The notes: a model not told the origin generated them from the letters alone. A stretch of DNA of 64,000 nucleotides from Pseudorhodoferax sp. Leaf267 (GCF_001422405.1 NZ_LMMV01000012.1:846830-910829), one strand, 5' to 3'. Numbered from the stretch's first letter, positions 35,551 through 44,429 are shown. A program made the numbers and translations.

Positions 35551-36909
35551 GCCCGCTCGCGCCGCCTTCAGCACATCGGCGATCTGGAACGCCAGCTCCA
35601 GGCTCTGCGAGCCGTTCAGGCGCGGGTCGCAGGCGCTGCGGTAGCGGCTGCTGAGGCCTTCGTCCGTCAGCGCCTGCGCGCCGCCGCGGCATTCGGTCAC
35701 GTCCTGGCCGGTCATCTCGAAATGCAGGCCGCCCGCGTACGTGCCCTCCTGCGCGTGCGCGGCGAAGTAGCCGCGCATCTCGGCCAGGATGCGCTCGAAG
35801 TCGCGCGTCTTGTAGCCGTTGGACGCGGTCACCGTGTTGCCGTGCATGGGGTCGCAGCACCACACGGGCTTGCGGCCACTGCGGCGCACGGCGCGCAGCA
35901 GTGGCGGCAGTGCCTCGAGCACCTTGGCACTGCCCATGCGGCTGATCAGCACGGTGCGGCCGGGCTCGCCATTCGGGTCGAGCCGGTCCAGCAGGCGCAT
36001 CACGTCGTCGGCGCTGGCGGTGGGGCCGAGCTTCACGCCCACGGGGTTGGCCAGGCCGCGCAGGTACTCCACGTGCGCGGCGTCCAGGCTGCGCGTGCGC
36101 TCGCCCAGCCACAGCATGTGGGCCGATCCGCCATACCACTGGCCGGTGCGCGCGTCGTAACGCGTGAGCGCCTGCTCGTAATGCAGGTGCAGCGCCTCGT
36201 GCGAGGTGTAGAACTCCACCGCATGCAGCTGCGGCGTGCGCGCGGCATCGAAGCCGCAGGCTTCCATGAAGGCCAGCGACTCGGTGATGCGGTTGGCCAG
36301 TTCCGCGAAGCGCTCCCCCTGCGGGCTGGTGCGCACGAAGTCGGCCGTCCAGCGGTGCACCTCGTGCAGGTCGGCAAAGCCGCCCTGGGCCAGTGCGCGC
36401 AGCTGGTTCAGCGTGGTCGTGGAATGGGCATAGGCCGTCAGCAGCCGCGCCGGGTCGGGCTGGCGCGCCTGGGCGTCGAAGGCGTTGCCGTTGATGATGT
36501 CGCCCCGGTAGGACGGCAGCGTGACGCCGTCCACCGTCTCCATGTCCGAGGAACGCGGCTTGGCGAACTGGCCTGCGATGCGGCCGAGCTTGACCACCGG
36601 GCAGGCGGCTGCGTAGGTGAGCACCACGGCCATCTGCAGGATCACGCGGAAGGTCGATTCCACGGCGTCCTGCCCGAAGGCGTCGAAGCTCTCGGCACAG
36701 TCGCCGCCCTGCAGCAAAAAGGCCTCGCCGCGCGCCACGGCGGCCAGCCGCGTGCGCCGCTGTGCGATCTCGCCGGGGAAGATCAGCGCAGGCAGCGTGG
36801 ACAGGCGCTGCTCTGTGTCGCGCAGCGCGGTGGCGTCGGCGTAGCTGGGCAGCTGCAGGGCAGGGCGCTCGCGCCAGGAGGCCGGGGTCCAGTTGTGTTC
36901 GGTGTGCAT
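35542..36909 (-). CDS. 3-deoxy-7-phosphoheptulonate synthase, class II
   Basis: A 455-residue type II (plant/Mycobacterium-like) DAHP synthase, first enzyme of the shikimate pathway, joining phosphoenolpyruvate and erythrose 4-phosphate. Conserved stretches are FLLQGGDCAESFDAF, PVVKLGRIAGQFAKPRSSD, YAHSTTTLNQLRALAQGGFADLH, ANPVGVKLGPTAS, LISRMGS, WCCDPMHGNT and GGLHFEMTGQDVTECRGG. The metal ligands (Cys in GGDC, His in MHGN, Glu in FEMTGQ, Asp) appear intact. The gene stands alone on the minus strand. Confidence 0.95.
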   Translation of the reverse strand: MHTEHNWTPASWRERPALQLPSYADATALRDTEQRLSTLPALIFPGEIAQRRTRLAAVARGEAFLLQGGDCAESFDAFGQDAVESTFRVILQMAVVLTYAAACPVVKLGRIAGQFAKPRSSDMETVDGVTLPSYRGDIINGNAFDAQARQPDPARLLTAYAHSTTTLNQLRALAQGGFADLHEVHRWTADFVRTSPQGERFAELANRITESLAFMEACGFDAARTPQLHAVEFYTSHEALHLHYEQALTRYDARTGQWYGGSAHMLWLGERTRSLDAAHVEYLRGLANPVGVKLGPTASADDVMRLLDRLDPNGEPGRTVLISRMGSAKVLEALPPLLRAVRRSGRKPVWCCDPMHGNTVTASNGYKTRDFERILAEMRGYFAAHAQEGTYAGGLHFEMTGQDVTECRGGAQALTDEGLSSRYRSACDPRLNGSQSLELAFQIADVLKAARAGSI

Positions 36910-36945
36910 GGGCGGAGCTTATGCCGTTTGCGGCCACCCGCTGCA

Positions 36946-37620
36946 TCAGGATGCCGCGCGCCCGGGCCGGCGCACGGCGCGCAGCTTGCCGCTGGCGCCA
37001 CCACCGCAATAGAACAGGCCGGCGCCGTCGGACTCCAGCCCGCTCACATGGGTGCCGTCCGGCATCTGCAGGCGCTCGCGCACGGCGCCGGTCTGCGGGT
37101 CGATGTGGCGCAGCTCGCTCTCGTCGCCGTCCCAGGTGCCGTGCCACAGCTCGCCGTCGTCCCAGGTCACGCCGGTCACGAAGCGGTCGGACGCGATGGT
37201 GCGCAGGATGGCGCCCGTGGCGGGGTCGATCTGGTGGATCTTGCGCTCGCGGTACTGGCCGACCCACAGGCTGCCTTCGGCCCAGGCCATGCCCGAGTCG
37301 CCACCGTGGCCGGGCGCGGGGATGGAGGCCAGTACCTGGCCCGTGGCCGGGTCGATCTTGTCGATGCGCGACTGCGCGATCTGGTAGAGGTGCTTGCCGT
37401 CGAAGGCGGTGCCGGCATCGCAGGCGCGCGCCAGCACACGCGTGGCCGCGCCGCTGGCAGGGTCGATGGCGAGCAGACGCTCGCCGGTGGCGGCCCAGAC
37501 CTGGTGGCCGTCGTGCGTGACGCCGTGGATGGTGCTGGCGCCGGGAAAGGGGCCGTATTCGCGCACGATCTCGGCGCTCTGGCGCGAGGTGGCAGGTGGG
37601 GCGGTGGTGGCCTGGTCCAT
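36946..37620 (-). CDS. PQQ-like/NHL beta-propeller repeat protein
   Basis: A 224-residue protein without a signal peptide, built of about five blade-like repeats of the form W-x-GERLLAIDPASGAATRV, KIDPATGQVLASI, QIDPATGAILRTI and HIDPQTGAVRERL. It resembles glutamine-cyclotransferase/PQQ-binding-like propellers, but no catalytic residue set can be assigned. Start ATG 37620 has GGAGATC just upstream. It ends GKLRAVRRP. A regulator gene lies 46 bp upstream on the same strand; the pair may form a unit of unknown function. Confidence 0.75.
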   Translation of the reverse strand: MDQATTAPPATSRQSAEIVREYGPFPGASTIHGVTHDGHQVWAATGERLLAIDPASGAATRVLARACDAGTAFDGKHLYQIAQSRIDKIDPATGQVLASIPAPGHGGDSGMAWAEGSLWVGQYRERKIHQIDPATGAILRTIASDRFVTGVTWDDGELWHGTWDGDESELRHIDPQTGAVRERLQMPDGTHVSGLESDGAGLFYCGGGASGKLRAVRRPGRAAS

Positions 37621-37666
37621 GGTGATCTCCTGGTGGTGCGCCGGGGATCGGCGCCGTGGGTTCACT

Positions 37667-38887
37667 CTAGCCAGACGGCAGCGCGGCGGGGAGTAACAAG
37701 ATCGTCGTGAATCCCGCCAGGGGCGGCGCCAGCCAGCGGCGTGCACGCGCCCGGCCGATGGCGCGCACGCGACCGGCAGACTCCAGTTCTCCGAGCGCGC
37801 GCTGCACGGTGCGCTGGCTGTCGCCCAGCGCGAGCGCCAGCGCCGAGGTCGACCACGCGGCGCCATCGGCCAGAAGCGCGAGCAACGAGGCCTGCTGGCC
37901 CGCGATGGGCGGCGCCAGCACGACGACGCGGTCCGCAGCATGGGGGCGCAGCGCGAAGCCGCGCGGCGTGGCCTCGATGTGCGCCAAGCCCGCGACGAGC
38001 GTGCGCAAGCGGCCCAGCTCGACGCGCAGCCGCGCGCGGTGCGTGTCGTCGCCATCGCGCGTGCGAAAGGCCTTGGCGATCAGCGCGTGGCGCTCCGCAT
38101 CGAGGGGCCAGGCTTCGGCGAGCGTGCAGGCCAGCGCGAACAGCACGGGCCGGCGCGCCAGCGGCAGCCAGGCATCGCCCACGCGCAGACCGTGGCGACA
38201 GCCATCCAGGACCAGCGCGCCCGAGGCCATGACCGCCGCCACCTCCGCCAGCCGCAGCGGCTGCGCGCCGCCGGCGCCGATGCAAAGCGCAGCAGGGCAG
38301 TCCAGCGCAGCACGTGCCAGCGCGGCCTCGGCCTGCAGGGCAGGCACCTGGGCGCGCGCGGCTGCGTTCTGTGCACGATCGAGCGCGGCCAGGGCGGTGT
38401 CGATGCGCAGGGACCGCAGCGCCAGCTCGGCCTGCGCCAGCGCGGCCACGGCGGCGAGGACGGGGGGCAATCCGCGCGCGTCGAGCACGGCCAGGGCGGC
38501 AGCGGCCTGGTCGAGCCGGCCCAGCAGCAGCAGCCGGCGCGCTGCGATCAGGCGCGCCTGGAGCGCGTTGGCGGGATCGCCACGCGATTGCAGGGTGGTG
38601 GCCGCGGCCGCCAGCGGGCGCGGCGAGCCGCCCAGGTCGCGCAGCGCCAGCGCCACCTCGGCCTCAGCCACGACGCAGCGGGCGCGGGCCACGACTTCGT
38701 GCGTGCCGAAGCCGCGCGCCGCGCGGCGCAGCAACTCGCGCGCACGCGGCAATTCGCCGAGCTGGGCCATGGCAATGCCGCGCAGCGCCAGCGCGGGCGC
38801 GTCGTCGCGCAAGGCCACACGCTGCAGGGCTGCCAACGGGTCGCCCGCGGCCAGGGCGCGGGCGGCGGCGTTGATCAGCGAGTCCAT
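37667..38887 (-). CDS. Helix-turn-helix regulator with TPR-like N-terminal region
   Basis: A 406-residue Ala/Leu/Arg-rich protein. Residues ~1-190 are helical and TPR-like (repeated LARGxxxAALxR patterns). The middle (about 230-320) has AEVAAVMASGALVLDGCRHGLRVGD and RLRVELGRLRTLVAGLAHIEATPRGFALRP, like the DNA-binding/SARP-type part of bacterial activators. The C-terminus has a second winged-helix stretch STSALALALGDSQRTVQRALGELESAGRVRAIGRARARRWL. The lysine-poor, Arg-rich composition is extreme. It probably regulates the adjacent beta-propeller gene. Confidence 0.65.
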   Translation of the reverse strand: MDSLINAAARALAAGDPLAALQRVALRDDAPALALRGIAMAQLGELPRARELLRRAARGFGTHEVVARARCVVAEAEVALALRDLGGSPRPLAAAATTLQSRGDPANALQARLIAARRLLLLGRLDQAAAALAVLDARGLPPVLAAVAALAQAELALRSLRIDTALAALDRAQNAAARAQVPALQAEAALARAALDCPAALCIGAGGAQPLRLAEVAAVMASGALVLDGCRHGLRVGDAWLPLARRPVLFALACTLAEAWPLDAERHALIAKAFRTRDGDDTHRARLRVELGRLRTLVAGLAHIEATPRGFALRPHAADRVVVLAPPIAGQQASLLALLADGAAWSTSALALALGDSQRTVQRALGELESAGRVRAIGRARARRWLAPPLAGFTTILLLPAALPSG

Positions 38888-38915
38888 GACGGCATGCGCC
38901 CACCCGCGCGGCCCG

Positions 38916-39587
38916 TCAGGCGTCCGTGGCCGAGCTAGCCGCCACGCCCTGCGCGACGGCCGCGGCCTGTTGCGCCGCCAGGGCGCGCACGAAGCCGTCG
39001 CGCTGCTGCAGCCGCGCCCAGTAGGCCTGCACGGCTGGCGGGAAGCGCTCCACCAGTCCCAGGAAGCCGCCCAGCATCAGCGCATAGCCGACCGATACAT
39101 CGGCCCCGGTGAAGCGGCCGGCGCACAGGTGGTCATCGTGCGTCAGCAAGGCGTCGATGGCGCGCAGGCGTGCCAGGAACCACTTGGTGTAATCCTCGGC
39201 CGCCTGCGGGATCTGCCGCTCGGGCGGCTCGAAGCGGCCGTAGCGCAGCGCGATGGTCTGCGGGAAGGTGAGCGTGGCCTCGCCGTGGTGCAGCCAGTTG
39301 AGGTAGGCCGCGTAGCCGGGCTCGCCGGGCTTCACGTGCAGACCGCGTGCGTTGCCCGGGTCCAGCGTCTCGGCAAGGTACTGGCACATGGCGGCGGACT
39401 CGGTCATGGCCACGCCGTCGCCCTCGAGAAAGGGCACGGTGCCCAGCACGTTGATCGCAAGGTAGCTGCGTTCGCGCGCGCGCGGGGGGAAGGGCAGCAT
39501 CCTGAGCACGTAGGGCGCCTGCAGCTCCTCCAGCATCCACAGCGGCCGGAACGATCGTGCATTCACGCAGTGGTACAGGGTCAGCAT
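38916..39587 (-). CDS. Glutathione S-transferase family protein
   Basis: A 223-residue cytosolic glutathione transferase. The thioredoxin-like N-domain begins LTLYHCVNARSFRPLWMLEEL and has the cis-Pro loop LGTVPFLEGDGVAMTESAAMCQYLAE, where Glu-Ser contact glutathione. The helical C-domain follows with DYTKWFLARLRAIDALL and FTGADVSVGYALMLGGFLGLVERFP. Start Met 39587 is chosen over an upstream start (39674) because LTLYH is the conserved first strand. It diverges from phhA across a 225-bp region with two 14-bp direct repeats. Confidence 0.9.
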   Translation of the reverse strand: MLTLYHCVNARSFRPLWMLEELQAPYVLRMLPFPPRARERSYLAINVLGTVPFLEGDGVAMTESAAMCQYLAETLDPGNARGLHVKPGEPGYAAYLNWLHHGEATLTFPQTIALRYGRFEPPERQIPQAAEDYTKWFLARLRAIDALLTHDDHLCAGRFTGADVSVGYALMLGGFLGLVERFPPAVQAYWARLQQRDGFVRALAAQQAAAVAQGVAASSATDA

Positions 39588-39633
39588 GGCGGGTCTCCGT
39601 CGGTGTTCGGGCAAGGCGTGGGCGCGCGCCGTG

Positions 39634-39687
39634 CAGGATTCCTGCGCACCCGGCGGCCGGGGCGCGCAATGCACAGGATGCCTGCGC
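39634..39687. repeat. Two 14-bp direct repeats 40 bp apart, GST-phhA intergenic
   Basis: CAGGAT[T/G]CCTGCGC occurs at 39634-39647 and 39674-39687, differing at one base. Each contains the short dyad AGG-N3-CCT. The 40-bp period is about four helical turns, so two regulator dimers would sit on the same DNA face. They lie in the divergent region between the GST gene and phhA. A PhhR/Lrp-type or other operator role is inference. Confidence 0.45.
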
Positions 39688-39812
39688 GCAGATTCGGGTC
39701 CACTGCAGGCACCGGGCGGCGCCAGGCAATGTAGCCCAGGCCCGCGCGCCCGCCGGTCGCGCAGGTGGCATCATGGCCGGGGCGCGCACCGTGCAATCTT
39801 CTGGAGGACGAC

Positions 39813-40715
39813 ATGCTGCGACAACTGAACGAACACGCCGACGCGCCCACCCGGCATGGGCTGGCGGCCGGCGCCGCCGCCGCGCCGCAGCGGCCCGACT
39901 GGACCATCGACCAGGGCTGGGACCGCTACACGGCCGAGGAGCATGCGGTCTGGAAGACGCTGTTCGAGCGCCAGAGCAAGCTGCTGCCGGGCCGGGCCTG
40001 CGATGCCTTCGTGGCCGGCATGCGCGACCTGCCGATCGGCCCGGAGCAGATCCCCGACTTCCGTGCGCTGAGCGAGGTCCTGATGCAGCGCAACGGCTGG
40101 CAGGTCGTGGCCGTGCCGGGCCTGGTGCCGGACGACGTGTTCTTCGAGCACCTGGCGAACCGGCGATTCCCTGCCGGGCACTTCATCCGCAAGCCGCACG
40201 AGCTGGACTACCTGGAAGAGCCCGACGTGTTCCACGACGTGTTCGGCCATGTGCCCATGCTCATGAACCCGGCGATCGCCGACTACATCCAGGCCTACGG
40301 CGAAGGCGGCTTGCGCGCGCAAAAGCTGGGCGTGCTGGACAAGCTCGCCCGCGTGTACTGGTACACGGTGGAGTTCGGCCTGGTGCAGCAGGCCGACGGC
40401 CTGCGCATCTACGGCGCCGGCATCGCGTCCAGCTACACCGAGACCGTGTTTGCGCTGGACGACGCCTCGCCCAACCGCATCGCCTTCGACCTGGAGCGCG
40501 TGATGCGTACGCACTACCGCATCGACGATTTCCAGGAGAGCTACTTCGTGATCGATGACCTGGATCAGCTGCTCGAGTTGGCGCGCATCGACTTCGGCCC
40601 GCTGTACCAGCGCATCGAGGGCCAGCCCGAGTACCAGCCCGGGACCTTGCTGCCCGGCGATCGCGTGCGCACGCGCGGCACCGGCCGCTACCACGCGGCC
40701 AAACGCGCGGCGTGA
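39813..40715 (+). CDS. phhA: Phenylalanine 4-monooxygenase PhhA
   Basis: A 300-residue tetrahydropterin-dependent non-haem-iron hydroxylase converting phenylalanine to tyrosine. The Fe ligands are the two His of VFHDVFGHVPML and the Glu of YWYTVEFGLV. Other marks are the N-terminal PDWTIDQGWDRYTAEEHAVWKTLFERQ, RRFPAGHFIRKPHELDYLEEPD and GAGIASSYTETVFAL. ATG 39813 follows CTGGAGG. phhB (pterin carbinolamine dehydratase) is not adjacent. The gene ends shortly before tRNA-Cys. Confidence 0.95.
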   Translation: MLRQLNEHADAPTRHGLAAGAAAAPQRPDWTIDQGWDRYTAEEHAVWKTLFERQSKLLPGRACDAFVAGMRDLPIGPEQIPDFRALSEVLMQRNGWQVVAVPGLVPDDVFFEHLANRRFPAGHFIRKPHELDYLEEPDVFHDVFGHVPMLMNPAIADYIQAYGEGGLRAQKLGVLDKLARVYWYTVEFGLVQQADGLRIYGAGIASSYTETVFALDDASPNRIAFDLERVMRTHYRIDDFQESYFVIDDLDQLLELARIDFGPLYQRIEGQPEYQPGTLLPGDRVRTRGTGRYHAAKRAA

Positions 40716-40813
40716 GCCGCGGCCAGGCGCTTGTGCGCTGGTATAGAATCGCAGGCTCGACGGTTGGCTGCCAACCCTCGCAAAAAGTGCGTACCAGCGC
40801 ATTTTTGATGCTC

Positions 40814-40887
40814 GGCGCGATAGGAAAGCGGTTATCCACCGGATTGCAAATCCGTCTAGCCCGGTTCGACTCCGGGTCGCGCCTCCA
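40814..40887 (+). tRNA. tRNA-Cys (GCA)
   Basis: A 74-nt cloverleaf with acceptor GGCGCGA pairing with TCGCGCC, anticodon stem CCGGATTGCAAATCCG giving GCA, T arm GGTTCGACTCC and an encoded CCA at 40885-40887. Upstream, TATAGAAT at 40742-40749 looks like a -10 element, but no -35 at proper spacing was found. A terminator follows 10 nt downstream. Confidence 0.96.
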
Positions 40888-40896
40888 AGATCGACA

Positions 40897-40929
40897 AGCC
40901 CCTGCAGCCATTGGCCGCAGGGGCTTTTT
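40897..40929 (+). terminator. Rho-independent terminator after tRNA-Cys
   Basis: Stem AGCCCCTGC (40897-40905) pairs with GCAGGGGCT (40917-40925), with an inner GCC/GGC pair and a small loop, followed by a run of five T (40925-40929). It ends the tRNA-Cys transcript before tRNA-Leu. Confidence 0.85.
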
Positions 40930-40957
40930 GTTGCCGCACGCGCGCCTGCGCTGCGTC

Positions 40958-41050
40958 GCCTCGATGGTGAAATTGGTAGACACAGCGGACTTAAAATCCG
41001 CCGCTTTCCCGTGAGGGGGCGTACCGGTTCGACCCCGGTTCGAGGCACCA
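40958..41050 (+). tRNA. tRNA-Leu (UAA)
   Basis: A 93-nt class II tRNA with acceptor GCCTCGA/TCGAGGC, D arm GGTGAAATTGGTAGACAC, anticodon loop ACTTAAAAT giving TAA, a long variable arm (CGCTTTCCCGTGAGGGGGCG), T arm CCGGTTCGACCCCGG and encoded CCA. The anticodon and long arm identify leucine. Confidence 0.96.
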
Positions 41051-41144
41051 CCGATCTGCACGGCATGCGCCGCCCGTCCATCCCGTCAGGGGCCCGAATG
41101 GCCGCGCGTTGGCACATCCCTCACACCCGATTACCATCGTCTCC

Positions 41145-41774
41145 ATGTCACGTTACAACGCCCCCTTCGAGATCCATGTGCACGGCCAGGTGCAATTGCG
41201 CGCGGACGTGAGCTACGAGCAGATCCAGGAGGCGCTCAAGCCTTTGTGGAAATACGCCGGCGCGCGTTCGCTGGCGGCCGCGGCCGCCAGCGCCTACGAG
41301 GAAGAACCCGGAATCCGCTTCGAGCCCGCCGACCGCATGCTGGACATGTGCTGGACGGTGCCCGGCGACGACGACTTCAAGCAGGCCCTGGACGAGATGT
41401 GCATGAGCCTGAACGAGCTGGCCGAGCAGGGCGCGGCCATCGAGGTCACCTTCTACGATGCCGACTTCGACGAGGACGAGGAAGGCCCGGAGGACGAGGA
41501 GTCGCGCGACGACTTCCTGATGCTGTTCGTCGGCCCCAACCCCGCCGCCATCATGCAGGTGCAGCGCGACCTGCTGGTGCAGGACGTGATCCACACCATG
41601 GAGCGCCACTTCGACGCGAGCGAACTGGCCGGCGTGGTCGAGCAGATCGACAAGCTGTTCAACCAGCGCTTCGACGCGCTGACCAACTCGCTGGATCTGG
41701 GCAAGCCGTCGCGCGGCCCGGGCTCCGGTGGCCACGGCGGTGGCGGTGGCCGCCGGCCGCGCCACCTGCACTGA
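41145..41774 (+). CDS. Conserved hypothetical protein, acidic with Gly/His tail
   Basis: A 209-residue soluble protein; I recognise the type as a Burkholderiales conserved hypothetical but not its function. The N-terminal part MSRYNAPFEIHVHGQVQLR begins a beta-strand-rich region; the middle (about 60-120) has FDEDEEGPEDEESRDD, a strongly acidic stretch, next to FLMLFVGPNPAAIMQVQRDLLVQDVIHTMERHF. The C-terminus is low complexity, GGHGGGGGRRPRHLH. Start Met 41145 was preferred to an upstream one at 41109. It converges with the transporter gene at 41778 after 3 bp. Confidence 0.85.
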   Translation: MSRYNAPFEIHVHGQVQLRADVSYEQIQEALKPLWKYAGARSLAAAAASAYEEEPGIRFEPADRMLDMCWTVPGDDDFKQALDEMCMSLNELAEQGAAIEVTFYDADFDEDEEGPEDEESRDDFLMLFVGPNPAAIMQVQRDLLVQDVIHTMERHFDASELAGVVEQIDKLFNQRFDALTNSLDLGKPSRGPGSGGHGGGGGRRPRHLH

Positions 41775-41777
41775 GCA

Positions 41778-42674
41778 CTAACCCGGCGACGCCGGCGCCG
41801 GCACGCGCCGCAGGTTCATCAGGTTGCCGACCAGGATCAGCGCCGTGCCCAGCACCATGGGCCAGCTGAACGCCTCGGCATAGACCAGCCAGCCGGCCAG
41901 CGCCGACAGGGGCACGCGCAGGAAGTCCATGGGCACCACGACCGTGGCATCGGCAAGCGCCATGGCGCGCGCGATGCAGTAGTGCGAGAAGGTGCCGCAG
42001 AACGCGATCAGCACCACCCAGGCCCAGCCCGCGGGCGACGGCCAGCGCCACACGGCCAGCGCCGGCAGCAGCCCCAGCACCGATTGCACGACCAGCATCC
42101 AGAACATGATGGTCACGGCCTGGTCCCAGCGCGTGAGCGACTTCACGAGGATCACCGACACCGCGAAGCCCAGCGCCGCCGCCAGCGCGATGGCCTGTCC
42201 CGCGCCCAGCGCCTGCCCGCCCCCGGGGCGCGCGATCATGGCCACACCCACGGCGCCCAGCACGACGGCGGCCACCTTCCAGCGGTGCAGCCGCTCGCCC
42301 AGGAACAGCGCGGCGAGCAGCACCGTCCAGATCGGCATCGTGAACTCGATGGCCACCACCTGGCCTAGCGGGATCATGGTGAGCGCGACGAACCAGCCGT
42401 ACTGCGCGACGTAGTGCACGGCATTGCGCAGCACGTGGCGCGGCAGGTGGCGGCTGCGCATTGCGCGCAGGCCGCCTGCGGCGTGCACCAGCGGGTAGAG
42501 CATCAGCATGCCCATCAGCGAGCGCATCTCCATGATCTGGAACACGGCCAGCTCGCGCGCCGCCTGCCGGCCGGCCACCGCGATCACGACCATCAGCAAC
42601 AGCCAGCCTGCGACCCAGGGCGCCGCGCGGCGTGCCTGCTGCGCAGCGCTGGTCGGGATCGCCGCGGACGTCAA
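41778..42674 (-). CDS. EamA/DMT family transporter
   Basis: A 298-residue inner-membrane protein with about ten hydrophobic segments in two EamA repeats (for example FVALTMIPLGQVVAIEFTMPIW in repeat 1 and ALADATVVVPMDFLRVPLSALAGW in repeat 2). The family exports metabolites, amino acids or riboflavin-like compounds; the substrate cannot be inferred. The start is TTG at 42674 overlapping the stop of the upstream SDR gene (TTGA), so translation is coupled. Confidence 0.88.
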   Translation of the reverse strand: MTSAAIPTSAAQQARRAAPWVAGWLLLMVVIAVAGRQAARELAVFQIMEMRSLMGMLMLYPLVHAAGGLRAMRSRHLPRHVLRNAVHYVAQYGWFVALTMIPLGQVVAIEFTMPIWTVLLAALFLGERLHRWKVAAVVLGAVGVAMIARPGGGQALGAGQAIALAAALGFAVSVILVKSLTRWDQAVTIMFWMLVVQSVLGLLPALAVWRWPSPAGWAWVVLIAFCGTFSHYCIARAMALADATVVVPMDFLRVPLSALAGWLVYAEAFSWPMVLGTALILVGNLMNLRRVPAPASPG

Positions 42675-43588
42675 TGCGCGCCCGGCGCGTCCAGCGCGAA
42701 AGCCGGTGGCTGGCGGCCGTCGACATCGGTGAAGCCGTAGCGCTGCGCCAGCTCGGCCACCAGGTGCACGCCGCCGCTGAGGTCCATGACCTGCGGATCG
42801 GCGGCCAGTGCGGCGACGGCGCTGCCCAGGTAATGCGGCGACTCGGTGCGGGCCAGGGCAGGGCGCTCGTGCCAGTGATCCTCGTCGGTCTGGTGGCCGG
42901 CCAGCACGAACTCGGTGCGCATCCAGCCGGGCGAGACGGCCAGCGAGGCCACGCCGTGCGGCCGCAGGTCCTGCGCCATGCCGAAGGCCAGCCGCGTCAT
43001 CGCGGCCTTGGCCAGGTCGTAGAACAGGTTGCCGCGCAGGTACTCGCCGCGGTCGTGAAAAGTGGTGGTGACGATCAGGCCCTGCTGGCGCGCGACCATC
43101 AGAGGCGCCGCGTGGCGGCTGGCGACCACGTGGTTGCGCACGCCGTGCTCGAACATGCTCTGCCAGTGCGCCAGCGGCTGCTGCCAGAACGGCGCATCGA
43201 ACACGCCGTCGAAGCTCTCGTGGCCGCCCCAGGCGTTGTTGACCAGCAGGTCGACGCGGCCCTGCTCGCGCTGCACCTGCTCGAACAGCGCACGGACCTG
43301 GTCGTCGTCCGCATGGTCGCAGCGCACGGCGATGCCTTTGCCGCCGGCCTTGTCGACGGCGTCGGCCGTGCTGTCGATGTCGCCGGGCAGCTTGTCGAGG
43401 CTGGAGAGCGCAAGGATCTGGTCGTAGCCGGGGGCGGGCTGCCCGCGTGTGCTGCGCCCGGTCACGTAGACCGTGGCGCCTGCGGCGCCGAGTGCGATCG
43501 CGATGGCGCGGCCAGCGCCGCGGCTGGCGCCGGTCACCACGGCGATGCAGTCCTTCAAGGGATGGGGGTCCGGTTCGTCGGGTTGCAC
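42671..43588 (-). CDS. Short-chain dehydrogenase/reductase
   Basis: A 305-residue SDR. The NAD(P) motif is AVVTGASRGAGRAIAIALG near residue 17, then VNNAWGGHE and the catalytic region YDLAKAAMTRLAFGMAQDL with Tyr and Lys in the YxxxK pattern, and VSPGWMRTEF. The upstream Tyr-preceding Ser is replaced in TTTFHDRGEY, so activity is uncertain. GTG 43588 with GAAAGG upstream is chosen; an in-frame GTG at 43627 overlapping murI is possible. Its end overlaps the EamA transporter start. Confidence 0.85.
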   Translation of the reverse strand: MQPDEPDPHPLKDCIAVVTGASRGAGRAIAIALGAAGATVYVTGRSTRGQPAPGYDQILALSSLDKLPGDIDSTADAVDKAGGKGIAVRCDHADDDQVRALFEQVQREQGRVDLLVNNAWGGHESFDGVFDAPFWQQPLAHWQSMFEHGVRNHVVASRHAAPLMVARQQGLIVTTTFHDRGEYLRGNLFYDLAKAAMTRLAFGMAQDLRPHGVASLAVSPGWMRTEFVLAGHQTDEDHWHERPALARTESPHYLGSAVAALAADPQVMDLSGGVHLVAELAQRYGFTDVDGRQPPAFALDAPGAH

Positions 43589-43610
43589 GGGCAGCCTTTC
43601 GTGAGGGAGA

Positions 43611-44429
43611 TCAGGCGATCGTGCCACGGGCCGGCAGGGCCTGTAGGTGCGGCAGCCAATGCCGCACGGCGGCGTCCAGTCTTTGCGGCTCGCCGCTGGT
43701 CAACAGGCCCAGACGGCCGGGGCCGGTCCTTCGGGCCAGGCCATCGGGCCCCAGGCGCCGCACGGTCTGCCGCGCGACCGCCTCGCCGGTCGCCACCAGC
43801 TGCACGGCCGGGCCGACCAGGGCCTGGATCACGGGCTGCACCAGCACGTAATGCGTGCAGCCCAGCACCAACGTGTCGATCTCGCCCGGCTCGCTGCCGA
43901 AGGCGCCCATCTTCGCCACGTAGCGCGCGCACAGCGCCTGCACGGGCGCATCGCCGCCACCCTGCGCCGACGCGTCGATGGCCGCGGCCAGGCCGTCGCA
44001 GGGCTGCAGCACGATCTGCGCATTGCCGCCCACGGCCGCCTGCAAAGCCTTGAAGCGCGCACTGGCCAGTGTTCCGCGGGTGGCGATCACGCCGATGCGG
44101 CCGGTGCGGCTGCTGGCGGCTGCGGGTTTGAGCGCGGGCTCCACGCCCACCACGGGCAGGTCCGCATGCAGCGCGCGCACGGCCTCGACGGCGGCCGCCG
44201 TCGCGGTGTTGCAGGCGATCACCAGGGCCTTGATGCCGTGCCCGCGCAGCACTTGCGTGATGGCCCGCGTACGCTGCACGACGAAGGCCTCGTCGCGCTC
44301 GCCATAAGGGCCGAAGCCACTGTCGTCGAAGTACAGGAAGTCCTCGGATGGCAAGGCATCGCGCAGCGCGCGCAGCACCGACAGGCCGCCGGTGCCGCTG
44401 TCGAACACGCCGATCGGCTGCGCGCTCAC
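43611..44429 (-). CDS. murI: Glutamate racemase MurI
   Basis: A 272-residue enzyme making D-glutamate for peptidoglycan. The two catalytic Cys are in LVIACNTATAAAVEAV and LVLGCTHYVLVQPVI; the N-terminus IGVFDSGTGGLSVL is the family signature. The loop usually reading YFADSxxxPYG is YFDDSGFGPYG here, a mild deviation. The start is GTG at 44429. The gene lies 81 bp downstream of the fumA-like gene on the same strand. Confidence 0.94.
   Translation of the reverse strand: MSAQPIGVFDSGTGGLSVLRALRDALPSEDFLYFDDSGFGPYGERDEAFVVQRTRAITQVLRGHGIKALVIACNTATAAAVEAVRALHADLPVVGVEPALKPAAASSRTGRIGVIATRGTLASARFKALQAAVGGNAQIVLQPCDGLAAAIDASAQGGGDAPVQALCARYVAKMGAFGSEPGEIDTLVLGCTHYVLVQPVIQALVGPAVQLVATGEAVARQTVRRLGPDGLARRTGPGRLGLLTSGEPQRLDAAVRHWLPHLQALPARGTIA

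Noticed and set aside
40735-40813. Promoter call for tRNA-Cys
   Set aside because: TATAGAAT looks like a -10, but no -35 at normal spacing was found, so no separate feature was made.
42671-43627. Longer SDR form starting at GTG 43627
   Set aside because: It overlaps murI and adds unconserved residues; GTG 43588 has a ribosome-binding site. The longer form cannot be fully excluded.
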